64,000 nucleotides of DNA. Source: Chlorella sorokiniana (Eukaryota; Chlorophyta; Trebouxiophyceae; Chlorellales; Chlorellaceae). The DNA lies in assembly GCA_025917655.1 (NCBI GenBank), contig CP084610.1, positions 1,674,001 through 1,738,000 of the forward strand, given 5' to 3'. Under the pieces are notes generated by a model. The model did no database searches and was not told the DNA's origin. It was given only the letters and a program-made list of their open reading frames with translations. A program made the translations under genes and the position numbers. Shown here piece after piece: positions 40,918 to 53,163 of this stretch. The first letter of the stretch is position 1; every line of letters starts with the position of its first letter.

Positions 40918-43900
40918 ATGGCCTCCCGCTGGGTGCGGGGCGGCGCCCTTTTGCTGGCTGGAGGCGCGGCGTTCGCTGCCACAAGCGGGTCCCTGGCACT
41001 GAGCGACGATCCATCCCCCGCTGGATCTTCAACCGGGTGCCCAGTCGGGAGGAGCAGCTGCACCGGCTGTCTCAGGGCACGGCTCAGAACCCTTACGATG
41101 TGCTGATCATTGGAGGTGAGATGCTCCTTTCAAGCTCTGAGTTGCGCGCCTGGCGCTGCCGGGCGGGCTGGCCAGCGGCACTGCCAGTCGCACTGCCGAC
41201 TGCCCACCCGCCGCTTTTGTTGTGCTCGGCCACCGCCAAGCAGCAGCTTGCCTGGCATCGTTGTGCAGGAGGCGCCACAGGAACTGGCTGCGCTGTTGAT
41301 GCCGTGACACGGTGAGCAAAGGGCTGGGCGTCTTGCGTCTGCTGCACCCGCCGGCCTTGAACTCACCCACCCGCCTGGCCGCCGCCGTGTGTTATCAGGG
41401 GCCTGCGCACGGCGCTGGTGGAACGGGAGGACTTTGCCGCAGGGACAAGCTCCCGCTCCACCAAGCTGGTGCACGGCGGCGTGCGATACCTGGAGAAGGT
41501 GGGACCCCCTCCAGCTCCGCTTGCAGTTCTGCTTGCCAGCAGCTTGTTCGTCGTGCCGCCCTGCAGCCAATCAAATCAGTGCCTCGGTGTCAGCCGAACG
41601 GCAGGACAACCCGGTCTGTCGGCAGCGCAGCAGCAGCGTGGCGGCGTCTGCGCCGCTGGAGCAGCCTGCCGCCGCGTGAGCACATACCAGCCGCCGCTTT
41701 CCGCCCCTGCAGGCATTCAAGCACCTCGACTACGGCCAGTTCAAGCTGGTGTTTGAAGCGCTGCATGAGCGCAACGTGCTGCTGAGCAACGTGCCCTACT
41801 TGTCGCACTCGCTGCCCATCATGATGGTGGGCCGCTGCCCGGGGCCTGCAGGGCTGGGGCTGCGGGTGTAGGCTAAGCCCTGCTGGCCTGGGCTGCAGGG
41901 GCTGGGTGCGAACCTTGCAAGGGTGCTGCCAGCTATGGCTGTGGAGGCTGGGCCAGCAAGCGTGCGCACCTGAAAGTGCGCTGCTGAGTGTAAGGGCGGG
42001 GGTGGGCCCGCAAGGAAACGTGCCGCCGCTGCGCCATGGGAGGGCCGAGCCGCTGGCCGCTGTGCTGCCATGAGCAAGGAGTGCAGCCCAGCCGCACGCC
42101 AAGGCTCGCTGCTGCGCTGGAATGAAACATGTCTGGCTGAGCCCCCACTTCCTCGCCCTGCACCCCCCAGCCTTGCTACAAGTGGTGGGAGCCGCCGTAT
42201 TTCTGGGCGGGCCTAAGGGCGTACGACCTCATCGCCGGCAGCCGCGGCTTGGAGTGGTGCCGCTACCTGACACCCTCCCAGGTGCATGCAGGGCAGGCAG
42301 CATGTGGCGCAGCGCGCGCTGCGTAAGGCTGCGATGTGTGACGCGCTGCTGTGGGCCCTGCCGCCTCTCCAAGCCCGCACGCTGACGCTTGGGCACGCCC
42401 GCACCCGCTGCGTCGCAGTCGCTGTCGCGCTTCCCCACCCTTGCTGAGCACCGCAAGGACGGCCGCTCGCTCAAGGGCGCCATCGTGTACCACGACGGCC
42501 AGTTCAACGACTCGCGCCTGGCTGTCGTGCTGGCCTGCACGGCGGCGGCGGCCGGGGCTGCGGTGCTGAACCACGCAGAGGTCACGCAGCTGCTCAAGGT
42601 GCGCGCGGGCGGGGGGAAGCTGCGGGGACACCATCCACGCCGCAGTGACGGAAGCACAGCGCGCCCAGCGCTTGCTTGCACCAAGCTTGTCCCTCCTGCG
42701 GCTGGCCCTCATACTTGGGGGCCACCCATCAGCGCCCTCCTTACAAAATCCCATGTGGCATGAATTTGCTTGTCTCCACAAATGGAGAAGAATCATTCGT
42801 TCAACCGAACAATCAACTATTGCCGAATCTGCTTTTCGCACCTGCACCGCGGCAGGACGGCGAGGGGCGCGTGGTGGGCGCCACCGTGCGGGACAACCTC
42901 AGCGGGCGCACGCAAGCCGTGTACGCCAGGACGGTTGTCAACGCGGCGGGGCCGTTTGTGGACGAAGTGCGGCACCTGTCCGAGGTGCGGGCCGCTGTGC
43001 TTGCTGGCAGTTTCTTCCTGCATGGCTGCTCGTGCGCGCCACCTGCCGCACAACCGCGCACTGCAAGGCAGCATGTGCTGCATGGTCCTCCATCAAGGCA
43101 TGCACAGGGCCCTGCTGGCTCTATAGACGCAAGTTGCTTGTGGTTCGGTGGTTCCTTTGCCCTGCAGCCAGCTGCCCCCAAAATGATCATGCCCAGCTCG
43201 GGGTGCACGTCGCCCTGCCAGACTACTACTCACCTGAGAATGGTGAGCTTGTGGGTGAGGGTGACTCTGTGTGTACGTGTGTGTGTGTGTGTGGGAGGGA
43301 GGGGGGGGGGCCCAGGGCGAAAACCGGAAAGAAGGTGAACTGCTGGCCAGGCAGCCGGCCGCCCCTGTTTGGAGGGCTCTTTGAGGGGCGGCAGCGGGCC
43401 TTACCTGGCAGGGGGCCTGAATGCCTGATCAGTGCTGTTTACGATGGCCTGCATGCTGACGCATCTGCACGTTCCCCCTACCTGCCCCGCCTTGCCTCGC
43501 CCTCGCCCGCAGTGGGCATGATTGTGCCCAAGACCAAGGACGGGCGGGTGGTGTTCATGCTGCCCTGGCTGGACCACACCATCGCCGGCACCACCGACTC
43601 CTCCTCCGACATCACCATGACGCCGCAGGTGGGAGCCTTTCCGCGCTGTTGCAGGGGCGCCGCGGGGTCCTGCAAACGGGGCAGGGAGGCCTGCGAAGTG
43701 GGCAGGCAGCAGCATGTTGCGTCAACAACAGCCTGAGAGACGGAGGTCACGGCGGCGAGCTGCTCTCCGCCCCTCCCGCGGCCGGTCCCTGGCGGCGGCT
43801 GACCCGCCCATCCCAGCGCTGCCTGCCGCCGGCGCCTGTACCGCCCGGGAGCCCTGTCCGCACAGCCTCCCTGCCCTTCCTGCACTTTCTTCCTGCAGCC

Positions 43901-46117
43901 CAGCGAGGACGAGATCCAGTTCATCCTGGATGCCATCGCCGACTACCTCACGGTCAAGGTGGGCGGCAGGGAGGTGTGGCTGTGAAGGAAGGTGCTTGCA
44001 TGTTCGGGCAAATCACCTTACATTGGCAGCATACAATGCATGACGGGGCGGTTGTAAAGGTTGGTGGGGGCCACGCTGCGCCTTTGCTGCTCCCTCTTCC
44101 CGGCTGCTGCCGCGCCGGCCCAGCGGAACCCCGATGCTGCAGCGGCACGCGGGCGTTGCCTTCCTGCAGCAGGCATGCAGCATGGGAAATCAGCGCTGCT
44201 GGCCCCGGTTCCTGTAGGTGCGGCGCAGCGACGTGCAGTCGGCCTGGAGCGGCATCCGGCCGTTGGCGCTCGACCCGAACGCGACGGGTGCGCCCACATC
44301 GTTTGGTTGACGCTTTCCAGCCGTGCCGAGGCTTTGGTTTGCCGGCACAGCGTATTAATTGCAGCCGCCATGCTGCATCCTCCTCTGCCCGCGCCCTGCC
44401 CGCTCCACCCTGCCCACCCCCGTCCTGGTGGCCCGCAGCCGTGAGACTGCTGCACAGCCCCCGCCCTGCCCGCTGTGCCTGCTGTGCAGACACGGCCAGC
44501 GCTTCGCGCGACCACATTGTCACAGTGGACCCTGATGGCCTCATCACAGTGACAGGTGCTGTGCCAAGAGGGGGTGCGGAGTTGGGAGGGGTTGGCGGCC
44601 CGCACTCAACTTGACCTCTTATGTCGCGGACAGCCATGGCCGCACAGCGGCGGGCTGCGGGGGTCGCCGGCACCTCTCCATGCACCCAAGCTGCGCCTGT
44701 CCCCAACGCCGCGTGTCCACCCAGCTCACTGTACTGCCTCCTGCAGGCGGCAAGTGGACCACGTACCGCCTGATGGCACAGGACGCCATCGACCGAGCGG
44801 TGGCGGAGGGGCGCCTGCCGGCCCAGCCCTGCTCCACCGCGCACCTCAAGCTCATTGGCTCAGGTGCCTGATGTGCCTGCTGCGCTGGCGGGGGCGACGC
44901 CGGAGGACAGCTGTGCAGGCCAGGCCAGGCTGCCCTGGACTTACTTTCGGCACGAGGGCGCCATCTTCCCGCACACATGCTTTCCCACCTCACTCAGTCG
45001 GCGCTCGCGCCCGCCGTGCTGCCCCCTGCTGACTCGTACTGCGATCGTACCGCCTGCAGACGGCTACCACCCCGCCCTGTTCACCGAGGTGGCGCAGAAT
45101 TACGTGGTGCCGCACCGCCCGGGCGCCATCGACACGCACGTCGCCAAGTACCTCGTGGGCGAGTGGCAGCCGGTGTTGATGCCTGCTCCAGCGACCGCCC
45201 CGCCCCTGGAGGCTGGGGCGGCTTGCCTGGCAAGAACGTCACGCGCCCCCTTCCGTCCCGCCACCCACCCACCGCCCGCGCACATGTCCTGCCACCCATG
45301 AGCCCTCCCCCGCTCCCCCGGCAGCGTCTTACGGCGACCGCGCCGCCGAGGTCACGCGCATCGCGGAGCAGCGCAAGCTGGGGCGGCGCATCGTGCGGGG
45401 CTACCCCATCCTGGAGGCGGAGGTGGTGTATGCAGGTATGTGTGTGTGGTGTGGTGGTGTGGTGGTGGTGGGGGGGGACGCGCAGCAGGGGCCCGGGGGC
45501 CAGCACGCTAAGGCAAGGCTCTGAGATTGTGGTTGGGGGTGGCGTGCGGGGGAAGATGCGCTGCAGCAGCCTGCGTGAGTTACAGGTATCATGCACCCTC
45601 ACTCCTCCCTCTCGAGATTCTTGCCTTCTTCCTCTCCAACCTGTGCCCTCTCCTCGATGCGCTGGTTCCCCATCATACGCACCCACCCACCCACCCGCCC
45701 ACCCAGTGCATCACGAGTACTGCGAGACCCCGGAGGACTTCATCGCCCGCCGCACCCGCCTCGCCTTCCTGGACAAGCTGGCCTGCGAGCAGGCGCTGCC
45801 CAAGGTGGGCTGGGCACGCGGGTGCTGTGCGAGGGCAACTGGCGCTGGTGCCGCGGGGAGCGCTCATCCTGAACATCGCTGCTGTTGGGGCTGGCAACTG
45901 TGCCGGGCCAGGAGACCTCGGCCCCGTGCTTGCTCCGCATGCACACACGTACGCCTTGCCGGCGTGATCCCGTCTCCCCCAACCCTCCCCGCGGTCACAG
46001 GTCGTGGAGCTGATGGCGGCGGAGAAGGGGTGGAGCCGGCGGCGCGCGGCTCAGGAGCTGCAGCGCGCCCTGCGCTTCCTCGCCACCTTTGGCGCACCGC
46101 CGGCACCGCCGCAGTGA
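40918..46117 (+). CDS. FAD-dependent glycerol-3-phosphate dehydrogenase, mitochondrial (SDP6-like)
   Basis: Oxidises glycerol 3-phosphate to dihydroxyacetone phosphate and passes electrons to ubiquinone at the inner mitochondrial membrane. The start [19 protein letters not shown] resembles a targeting and anchor segment. Exons: 40918-41115 ([11 protein letters not shown]-binding), 41269-41313 ([13 protein letters not shown]), 41400-41499 ([19 protein letters not shown]), 41713-41826 ([20 protein letters not shown]), about 42172-42281, 42421-42598 ([17 protein letters not shown]), 42856-42984 ([16 protein letters not shown]), about 43168-43243 ([12 protein letters not shown]), 43512-43628 ([20 protein letters not shown]), 43900-43959, about 44218-44290 ([12 protein letters not shown]), 44489-44556, 44746-44868 ([16 protein letters not shown]), 45060-45154, 45324-45435, 45707-45804 and 46001-46117. 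C run 41015-41019 and G run 43200-43203 are each one base short. No EF-hands are present, as in plant forms. Confidence 0.92.
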
Positions 46118-46429
46118 GCCCAACCAGGGCTGCTGCCGGCGGCCTGCCTCGCCGCCGCTCCGGCATGCGTGGCGATGCGCGGCGCTGCCCTGTGACGGCG
46201 GCACCTAGCCTCCCCTTGACACTCTGCGCCTTTGGATATTCACAGCCCTCTTTGATTTGTTAGGCGTTCCGCGCTGCCGGGCGCGGTGTATGTGTAGCGC
46301 TTGCATGGTTTTCCTTGTACAGAAAGGCACGCTCTGAGGGCCCTTGGCGCGCAGCCTGCGGCTACGTAGCCCAGATGCCAAACGACCTGAAACATGTAAT
46401 TGTAAGCGAAGCACTGTTGCCAGGCTGCT
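46118..46429. other. Convergent 3' flanking region
   Basis: About 310 bases between the dehydrogenase stop and the stop of the small secreted-protein gene on the other strand. No gene or repeat is recognised; it should contain both 3' untranslated regions. Confidence 0.35.
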
Positions 46430-46815
46430 TCAGCCGCGGGCCTCCCGCAGCCGGCGACTGCCTTCTGCTGCCAGGGTCGGCGGCCCCCTGGCGGCGGCGG
46501 CGGGTGCCCAGCGGCCAATGAACTGCTGCTGCACCGAGGCGGGCCCGCCAGCAGAGGCGCCGTACGCCTCCAAGCCGCTGCTGGAGCTCAGCACAAACAG
46601 CTTACGCCCCAGCACGGTGTTGTCGGCGCTGCAAGCATGTCGCAAACATGTTGCTGGGCACATGGGAGGCTCGTGTGCATGGAATGCACGTGCTCCGCTG
46701 ACGGCGGCAATGGGGCTCTAGAAGAGTTGGGTGCCCAACGCAATGTGCACCTGGCGGGCGCCGCCAGCAGCACCAGCAGCGCCAACGCAGCGACAGGCTG
46801 CAGCCGGGCGGCCAT
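46430..46815 (-). CDS. Small secreted protein, two exons
   Basis: Exon 1 begins at ATG 46815 (an in-frame ATG six codons upstream is possible) and encodes a clean signal peptide, MAARLQPVAALALLVLLAAP. A GTGCAC donor follows, and the frame rejoins after a GCTTGCAG acceptor (about 46630) to give APASADNTVLGRKLFVLSSS, placing a typical signal-peptidase site at the junction. The mature part is only about 65 residues, Ala/Gly/Ser/Arg-rich, ending GSRRLREARG, with TGA at 46430-46432. No cysteines and no known domain are visible. The good signal peptide and phase-perfect splice support a real gene; the function is unknown. Confidence 0.55.
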
Positions 46816-47507
46816 GCTTGCAGACGCTGCCAATGAACTGTGAACACACTGTGCCTAGGTCACAACTGGCCAGGGTTGGCTGCGCTTGGCATGTTCCCGC
46901 ACCTCCCAAGGCAAGCAAGCTCGAGGCAAGCCAGCTCGAGGCAAGCTAGCTATCAAGGCTCCAGGGCTGGAGCCTGTTCGGCGAATACCATCCCCAGTTA
47001 CTTTTGGGGGCGCATCAGCTTCCTGGTTTTGACAACTGGCAGCCCAGACAGTCGCGGTGGCGCCTGGCGGGGCCACCCCTGCCGCTCGGTGCCGCCGATG
47101 AGCGCCGTGGCCTTCACGACCAGCCAGAGACTGCAGTCACAATATCCGTAATCTTGACATGCTCCTTGCGGTTGCTCAGCACTCATGGTTCGAGGGTGGT
47201 TTGAAGGATGGCAGTCGAGCACAACCCCAGCCAGCACAGGACACCACTGGCTCGCGGGCACCCTTCATTAGCGAATGTAACATGCGAGGCAGGGCCTGCA
47301 AAGAGCCTTTGTCAGACGAATCGCAAAGTGTCCTGTGGCGAGCCCTGAGGAAGCTGCAGCCTCGCGCTTCGCATGCTGTGAACTGTAGCAGTCATTTTCG
47401 TCTGCAGCCAGTCTTCAGCACTTGTGACGGTTTTTCAACGATTCCTATCGACTAAAAGTTTTCTTCTCACCTTCTAACTGTACTTCAGCCGTTTCGATTC
47501 ACCCACA
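46816..47507. promoter_or_regulatory. Divergent intergenic region with short repeats
   Basis: About 690 bases between the small secreted-protein gene and the first CHRD gene. Near 46912-46950 there are three imperfect copies of GCAAGCNAGCTCGAG-like units. The stretch just before 47508 is richer in A and T, as expected for a promoter or leader. No ORF of interest is seen. Confidence 0.4.
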
Positions 47508-50250
47508 ATGGCAGTGACTTCTCGCTTGTGTCGCTCTGCGACACTTGTTCTGCTGGCTTTCGCCCTGGGGTGTAATGCCCAGAAGTGGATGGCGAGCCTT
47601 GACGCCGCAAGTCAGGTGTGTGCGCGTCATACGGTGGTGCCCCGACCAAACCTACTGATATTTTGCACCACAACACCACAAGATTCAAATTTGCGCCGGC
47701 TTTATAACTAGTACACGGCGCAAATGTTGCTTGGCGGGGCGAGGGGGCCATGATTCCTTCAGCCTGCCTTTCCCGCCGCTCACCGCGGTGCGCCACGGTG
47801 CCGCCGCCGCCTGCCCCCGACAGGTGCCGCCCCTGACCGAGGAGGAGGTGGGCGGCGCCATGGGCACCTTCACCATGTGGAGCACCGCGGACGGTGGCAT
47901 GGAGTACATGCTCGAGGTGTCGGGTGCGCCTGGCTGGGGCTGGCCCCTCCATCCGCCGTATATGCCCGCTCGGCGCTGCCAGCCCCCCAACTGACGCTTG
48001 CAGCCGAGTCAGTCTCCGCAGGTCCCTCAGCGCGCCCTTTTCTTCCACGCTTTCCTGCTGCAGACATCACCAACTTGATCATGGCCCACATCCACGTGGG
48101 CAACGCCACCACCAACGGCGGCCTCGCCCTCACGCTGGTCCCCGAGCTGGCCCCGCTCGGCGCGGTGAGCAGCCCTTGCGGGAGCACCCCCTCCGCTGCC
48201 TCTGCCTGCCAGCGCCATGCGCCCCCGCCTGGCGGCCCGCTGCCCGCCACATCGGGCATAGCACTGACCAGGAGTGCCTTCCGTTGTCGAAGCGATTGCA
48301 TCGTTCCAACCCACACACCCAGCCCTCGGCCCCCCCCACCGTTTTCACGCCCTTGCGCTGCAGGACGGCAGCCTGCCCATGCTGGCCGACCCCGTGACCG
48401 GCATGTACTCTGTGGGACCGTGAGCAGCTGCCAGGCTGCATCCAAACATTGCTGCAGCCAAGAGCCTGCTCAAGCCCCGCCGCCGCTAGTGCAAGCTTGC
48501 TGCCCGGCGCCTGGCCGACCCCCTCGCCCGCCTGCCCGCCCCCACACATACAGCGTTGCCTTCACCACCGCCGATTTTGTGGGCGACGCTGAGGGCTGGA
48601 CCTGGGACGAGTTCCTGAATGCCGCTGACGACATGGGACTCTACGTGAGCTGGCTGCACAGCCTGTGTGGCTGCCTCGGGCGCTGTGGGCCCCCGTCACC
48701 TTGCGCCGCTGCACCGCGCGGCGCACCCCTGGGCGCTCGGCCGCTGCCGACCTGGTGCGGCGTGTTGCATCCTCGCGCAGGCAAACCTGCACACGGTGGA
48801 GTTCCCCGGCGGCGCCATCCGCGGCCAGATCATGGCGGGTGAGCAGCCGCTTCGGCGGCCATCCCCTCACCTTCCTGCGCCTCGAGCAGCCAGCCCCCCG
48901 CCTCCAAGGCAGCACCACCAGCGCAGCCTGTCCGCCCCGCCCCGTCCTTCTGCAGTGCCGGGCCATGGCCTGGCTGCTTGCTTCTCACGCCTCCCTCCTT
49001 CCCACCCACCCCTCCTGTCTGCCCCCTCCCGCTCCCCAGTGCCCGACCTCACCTACACTGCCAACCTCAACGGCGAGAACCAGGTTCCCGAGCCGGTGGA
49101 CACGACCGCCACGGCCTCCTTCAAGCTCATGCAGGACGGAGAGGAGTACATGTACGAGCTGACGGTGCTGGGTGCGTACCGCTGCGCCGATCGACTGTAC
49201 CGCCGGCATCGCTGCGAACGCCACATGCTCGCTCGCCCCGCCTGGCCCCGCCTGCCTGCCGCTGCCTGGGGCCCGTCCCAGCCAGCACTGCCACCTGGCG
49301 CATCTGGGTGGTCAGAAGGCTGCCCAGCCCCAACTGTGGCTCCAGCTCCGGCTGCTGCGCAGGCATTGAGGGCATGACCATGGCCCACATCCATCTGGGC
49401 AACGCCTCCTCCGCCGGCGACGTCGCCGTCTTCCTGGTGCCCGTGGGCGAGATGCCGGTGAGTGCGCTGGCGGTCGGTGCGAGAGCGGTGCAGCAGCAGT
49501 GGCTCGCGCCCACACAAGCATGCCATGTTTTGCCTGCGGCGGAATGGTTTGCAGGGTCGGCCGGCATGCCAGTGCTGACTGCGTTGATGCGCAGCTCACT
49601 CCCCTGCCTCTCGCCGCCCCCATCTGCCCTGCAGGTCGACGGCGCCCTGCCCATGCTCATGCCCGCCGAGTCCGGCTCCCTCTCCTTCGCGTGAGCTGGC
49701 CTGAGCTTGTTGCCCAGCATACCGCTGTGATCGGCTCGTGCTCTGGGTGTGCCACTCACGCACAACTGTGGTGTCGGGCCCCCTTGTGGCCTGCAACCTC
49801 AGCCTCAAGGCTTCTCGCGCCCACCCCCTGCAGCGGCTCCTTCACCGCCGCCGACCTCAACGGCCTCACCGCCGAGGAGTTCCGTTCCCTGCTGCGCTTC
49901 GACGTGCAGAACAACTTGTGAGCGCGTCTGGCTGCCGCTGCTGCTGCAGCTGGGCAGTCGATGCCACTCCGTGTTACCCTTGCTGCTGCCACTGCTTGAA
50001 GCCTTCTGGACTGATCCAGTTTTGAGGTGCGTGCAGCTACATCAACGTGCATACCGAGGCCTACCCGGGCGGCGAGATCCGCGGCCAGCTGATGTGGATG
50101 GACGCCGTCGCCCCCGCCCCCTCCATGGACATGGGTGGCGACATGGAGACGCCCGCCCCCATGCCCGGCACGTCCGCCGCCGCCGCACCCGCCTTCAGCA
50201 AGGCCCTGGGCCTGCTGGCCTCCGCGCTGCTTGCCGCCGCACTCTTCTGA
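47508..50250 (+). CDS. Two-CHRD-domain secreted protein, probably GPI-anchored
   Basis: A signal peptide (MAVTSRLCRSATLVLLAFAL, exon 1 47508-47615) is followed by two CHRD domains, a beta-sandwich first seen in chordin. Domain 1: EYMLEVS, DITNLIMAHIHVGNATTNGG (48064-48164), DGSLPMLADPVTG, WTWDEFLNAADDMGLY and ANLHTVEFPGGAIRGQIM (48781-48840). Domain 2: YTANLNGENQVPEP (49040-49171), GMTMAHIHLGNASSAGDVAV (49361-49456), DGALPMLMPAESGSLSF, LTAEEFRSLLRF and INVHTEAYPGGEIRGQLMW (from about 50036). The AHIHxGN and GxIRGQ motifs are intact in both. A Pro/Met/Ala linker leads to a C-terminal hydrophobic tail ending LLASALLAAALF, typical of GPI-anchor signals; TGA at 50248-50250. Eleven exons. It probably acts at the cell surface; the ligand is unknown. 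It is a paralog of the next gene. Confidence 0.85.
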
Positions 50251-50930
50251 GCTCCTGCAACATCTGCTTGGTGTCAGGTGCCGGCTGGCATCGATCAGGA
50301 ACACCGTCGCTATCCCTTCTGCATTGAACCACCTATTATCTCCATCCCATGCCCTGCACTGCATTCCCCAGCAACCGCATGATCCGACCCCTTCTGTATC
50401 CTGCTAACTCCTCGCTGGCGCCCTCGCTGCCCGCTGGTTTGCTGCCCGGCGCCGGGCGGCCGCCAGTCCGTGTGTACACGCCTCTGCAGCACCAGGCCTC
50501 AGCTATCAACCTCATCCATCTCCTGCGAATCCCTGCAACAATCTCGATCAAGGCGGCATGGCGCCCTCCATCAGAGCAGGTGATGTCCCTCCTTGTCCAT
50601 CTGCGGCTGCTGGTGGGGCGGCAGGGGGACAGGGAATCAACAGCTAGGCAGGATTGGGGACGGCCGTGGTGTTCCTTTCCCTTCATCACTGTCTGCAGCA
50701 CCAGATGATTGGTGAGCCGATGCAGTTTCCTCCCTTGAATTATCACCATTTGGATCGCTGAGGGCTGTCCGATTTGCATATCTGCCAGGGGGCATGAGGT
50801 TTGCCTCGTCAGCACTGGCGGGAAAGCCAGTTTCAAATCCCTGCCTCCACTACACACCTGCACTCGGTCCTTCGTTCGTCACACCGCCAATAGCTGCTTG
50901 TTTGTCAGGTTGCTGCCCCCCGTCCTCAAC
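50251..50930. other. Intergenic region between CHRD paralogs
   Basis: About 680 bases with no supported gene: the 3' region of the first CHRD gene and the promoter of the second. A short stretch near 50810-50830 superficially resembles a tRNA T-arm but does not fold into one. Confidence 0.4.
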
Positions 50931-52394
50931 ATGACTCGCCATTTGAACGCGTGCACTCTGGCTCTCCTGGCGCTCGGCTTCCTGGCCGCCGGTAGCCAGG
51001 CACAGACCTACACCGCCGTGCTGGAGGGTGCCAACCAGGTGTGGAGCCGCGTGGGTGGAGCATGACGCCCGGGCGCACGGGATTTACCTCCCCCGCTTTT
51101 GAAGCGCTTTGAAAAGCCCTCTGGAGAAGCACACATGGCTTGCGCCTTGCAACGTGCGGCCGTCTCTCCTCCACCAACAGCCACCAGTGGCGCCCTCTGC
51201 ACCGTCTCTCACGTGCCTGCCCATGCTCCCACCCCCTTGCACCCTGCAGTACCCCGACCCTCTGACCGATGCGCAGGTCAACGGCGCCACCGCCACCTTT
51301 GATGTGACCCTGAACGGCGACGATGCTTCTTGGACCCTCGACATCAGTGGTGAGGGGCCGGCCAGTAGCTTGCCGCCGTCACGCGCTGTCTGATGCTGAC
51401 TTGCGCTTCTTCGTCCAGCTCTGACCTCTTCTTCATTGTATTTGGACCCTCAACTGTGCATTGGTTGTGTGATCTATCAATTTTCTGCAGACATCGTGAA
51501 CCTCACCATGGCACACATCCACATTGGCAACGCCACCACCAATGGCCCCGTGCTGGTCATCCTGGTCCCCGTTGGCGGCGTCCCGACCGAGGTGGGTGCT
51601 CATGCCCCATGCCATGCTGCCTTGCAGCACTGGCGACGCCCACCCTGCGCTGCCATCAGCCGCCTCCTGCCTCCTGCCTCCTGCCATGATCGCCGTCTCA
51701 GTTTCTGTGCTGCCCGACTGTGCAGGACGGCGGGCTGCCTGTGCTGGCGGAGCCCTTCTCCGGCACCACCACCTTCACGTGAGCCATCTGCCGACGTACA
51801 TGCTGCTTAGGCTAATCGGCATGCTCTGCCTCCCGATGGAGGGATGCCAATGTTTCACAAGCAGCTGGTCTGCCGCCCAGCTTATGTCTGCACTGCCCGT
51901 TCAGCGGCTGCTTCCGGCGCCTTTCATTGCATCTGTTTTGCATCTGTCAATGCCTCCCTCACCTTTGCAGTGGCAACTTCACTCCCAGCGACTTCATTGC
52001 TGGCGCCTGGACCTGGGATGAGTTCACTGCGGCCGCTGACAGTGAAGGCCTTTACGTGAGCTGCTGCCGCCCGACTGCCTGCTGTGCCTGTCTCCATCCA
52101 CTTCGTGCTGACAGTTTACGTGGCTCCTCAGGCAACGCAACCAACCCCGCCCATGCGTTTGAGTCCGCACTGTGGTGAACCGCAGGCGAACTTGCACACT
52201 GTGGAGTACCCCGCCGGCGCCATCCGCGGCCAGCTGATTGAAGTGGGTGTTGCCCCAGAGCCTGCGCCGGCCCCCTGACCCCCATTGAGCCGGAGGTGCC
52301 CGCCCCCACCCCCGCCCCCTCCGCCGGCATGGCCGCCTCCTTGGGCAAGGCAGCCACGCTGGTGGCCGTGCTGCTGGCCGCCGCGCTCTTCTGA
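50931..52394 (+). CDS. Single-CHRD-domain secreted protein, probably GPI-anchored
   Basis: Signal peptide MTRHLNACTLALLALGFLAA in exon 1 (50931-51038), then one CHRD domain: YTAVLEGANQ, TATFDVTLNGDDASWTLDIS (51250-51350), DIVNLTMAHIHIGNATTNGP (51491-51592), DGGLPVLAEPFSGTTTF (51727-51780), SDFIAGAWTWDEFTAAADSE (51970-52055) and ANLHTVEYPAGAIRGQLIE (from 52187). Exon order and phases mirror the first CHRD domain of the neighbouring gene, so the two arose by duplication. After a Pro/Ala-rich linker the hydrophobic tail LVAVLLAAALF, like its neighbour's, suggests a GPI anchor. The C run at 52271-52275 appears one base short; read as given, the frame would stop at 52278-52280, before the tail. 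End placed at TGA 52392-52394. Confidence 0.82.
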
Positions 52395-53163
52395 GCGTCG
52401 CCGCTAAACACCAAACGAGTCCTCAAGCCAGAACTTGTCGAGTTGAACTCTATCGATTCCGTGAACAAAAGCAACCCTCATCCCTCACGCCTGTGCTGTA
52501 CTATTCTGGAAATGACGAAATCTGCCGCCGCAAACTGTTGTGTACTCATACAGTGTGCCACAGCGTTTGCCACGATGAGCGTTCTGCCCTCCGCCCGTGC
52601 AATCGCGATCCTGTGATGACACTGCGCACCGCACCTTGTTTAGGCAGCCAGCAGGCTTTGCGTCTTTGCTCTGCTTATGTAAGCTGCTATGCTGGAATCA
52701 ACAACTTGAAGACATGGGGTGCTGTTGCATGCCGTCTGGCTCCCAGTGCATGACAGCGGGCAGCGGCATGAAGTACCAGCTTCAAACCCTCACCATCGCC
52801 CACATCATCCAGTTTGTCAGCGTTTTGTATCAACCGTTTGCGCCTTGCGCGCCGGCTACCCCTTTTGTCTCCCGGCTGCCTTTGGTTGTAAGCGATCAAG
52901 CTGATGCCCAGCGCTCCATCTGCTCCTCCCTGCAATTCTGGTCAATCAACCGACACGCGTGTTGTTTAATTGTCACTGGTGAGCTCCTAGCCGCCCCAGT
53001 CGTCATATCAGCAGTCCGCTTCTGCATCAGCCGTTGTCTTGACTGCTGCAAGTAGATCAAAGCCCCGAATGCGACTTGTCTTTGAATTGTGCAGGAACGG
53101 GCCCAGGCAGCAGCTACAACTGTTGACAGCATAAGCTCCCGCCGGCAGTTCTGACCTGCAACC
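52395..53163. other. Intergenic region, no gene recognised
   Basis: About 770 bases between the second CHRD gene and the F-box gene, poorer in G and C than the surroundings. ORFs here show no domain, signal peptide or splice pattern that I can support. Confidence 0.4.

Noticed and set aside
50770-50860. Possible tRNA (TTCAAATC-like loop)
   Set aside because: The flanking five-base stem does not pair and no acceptor, D or anticodon arms can be drawn.
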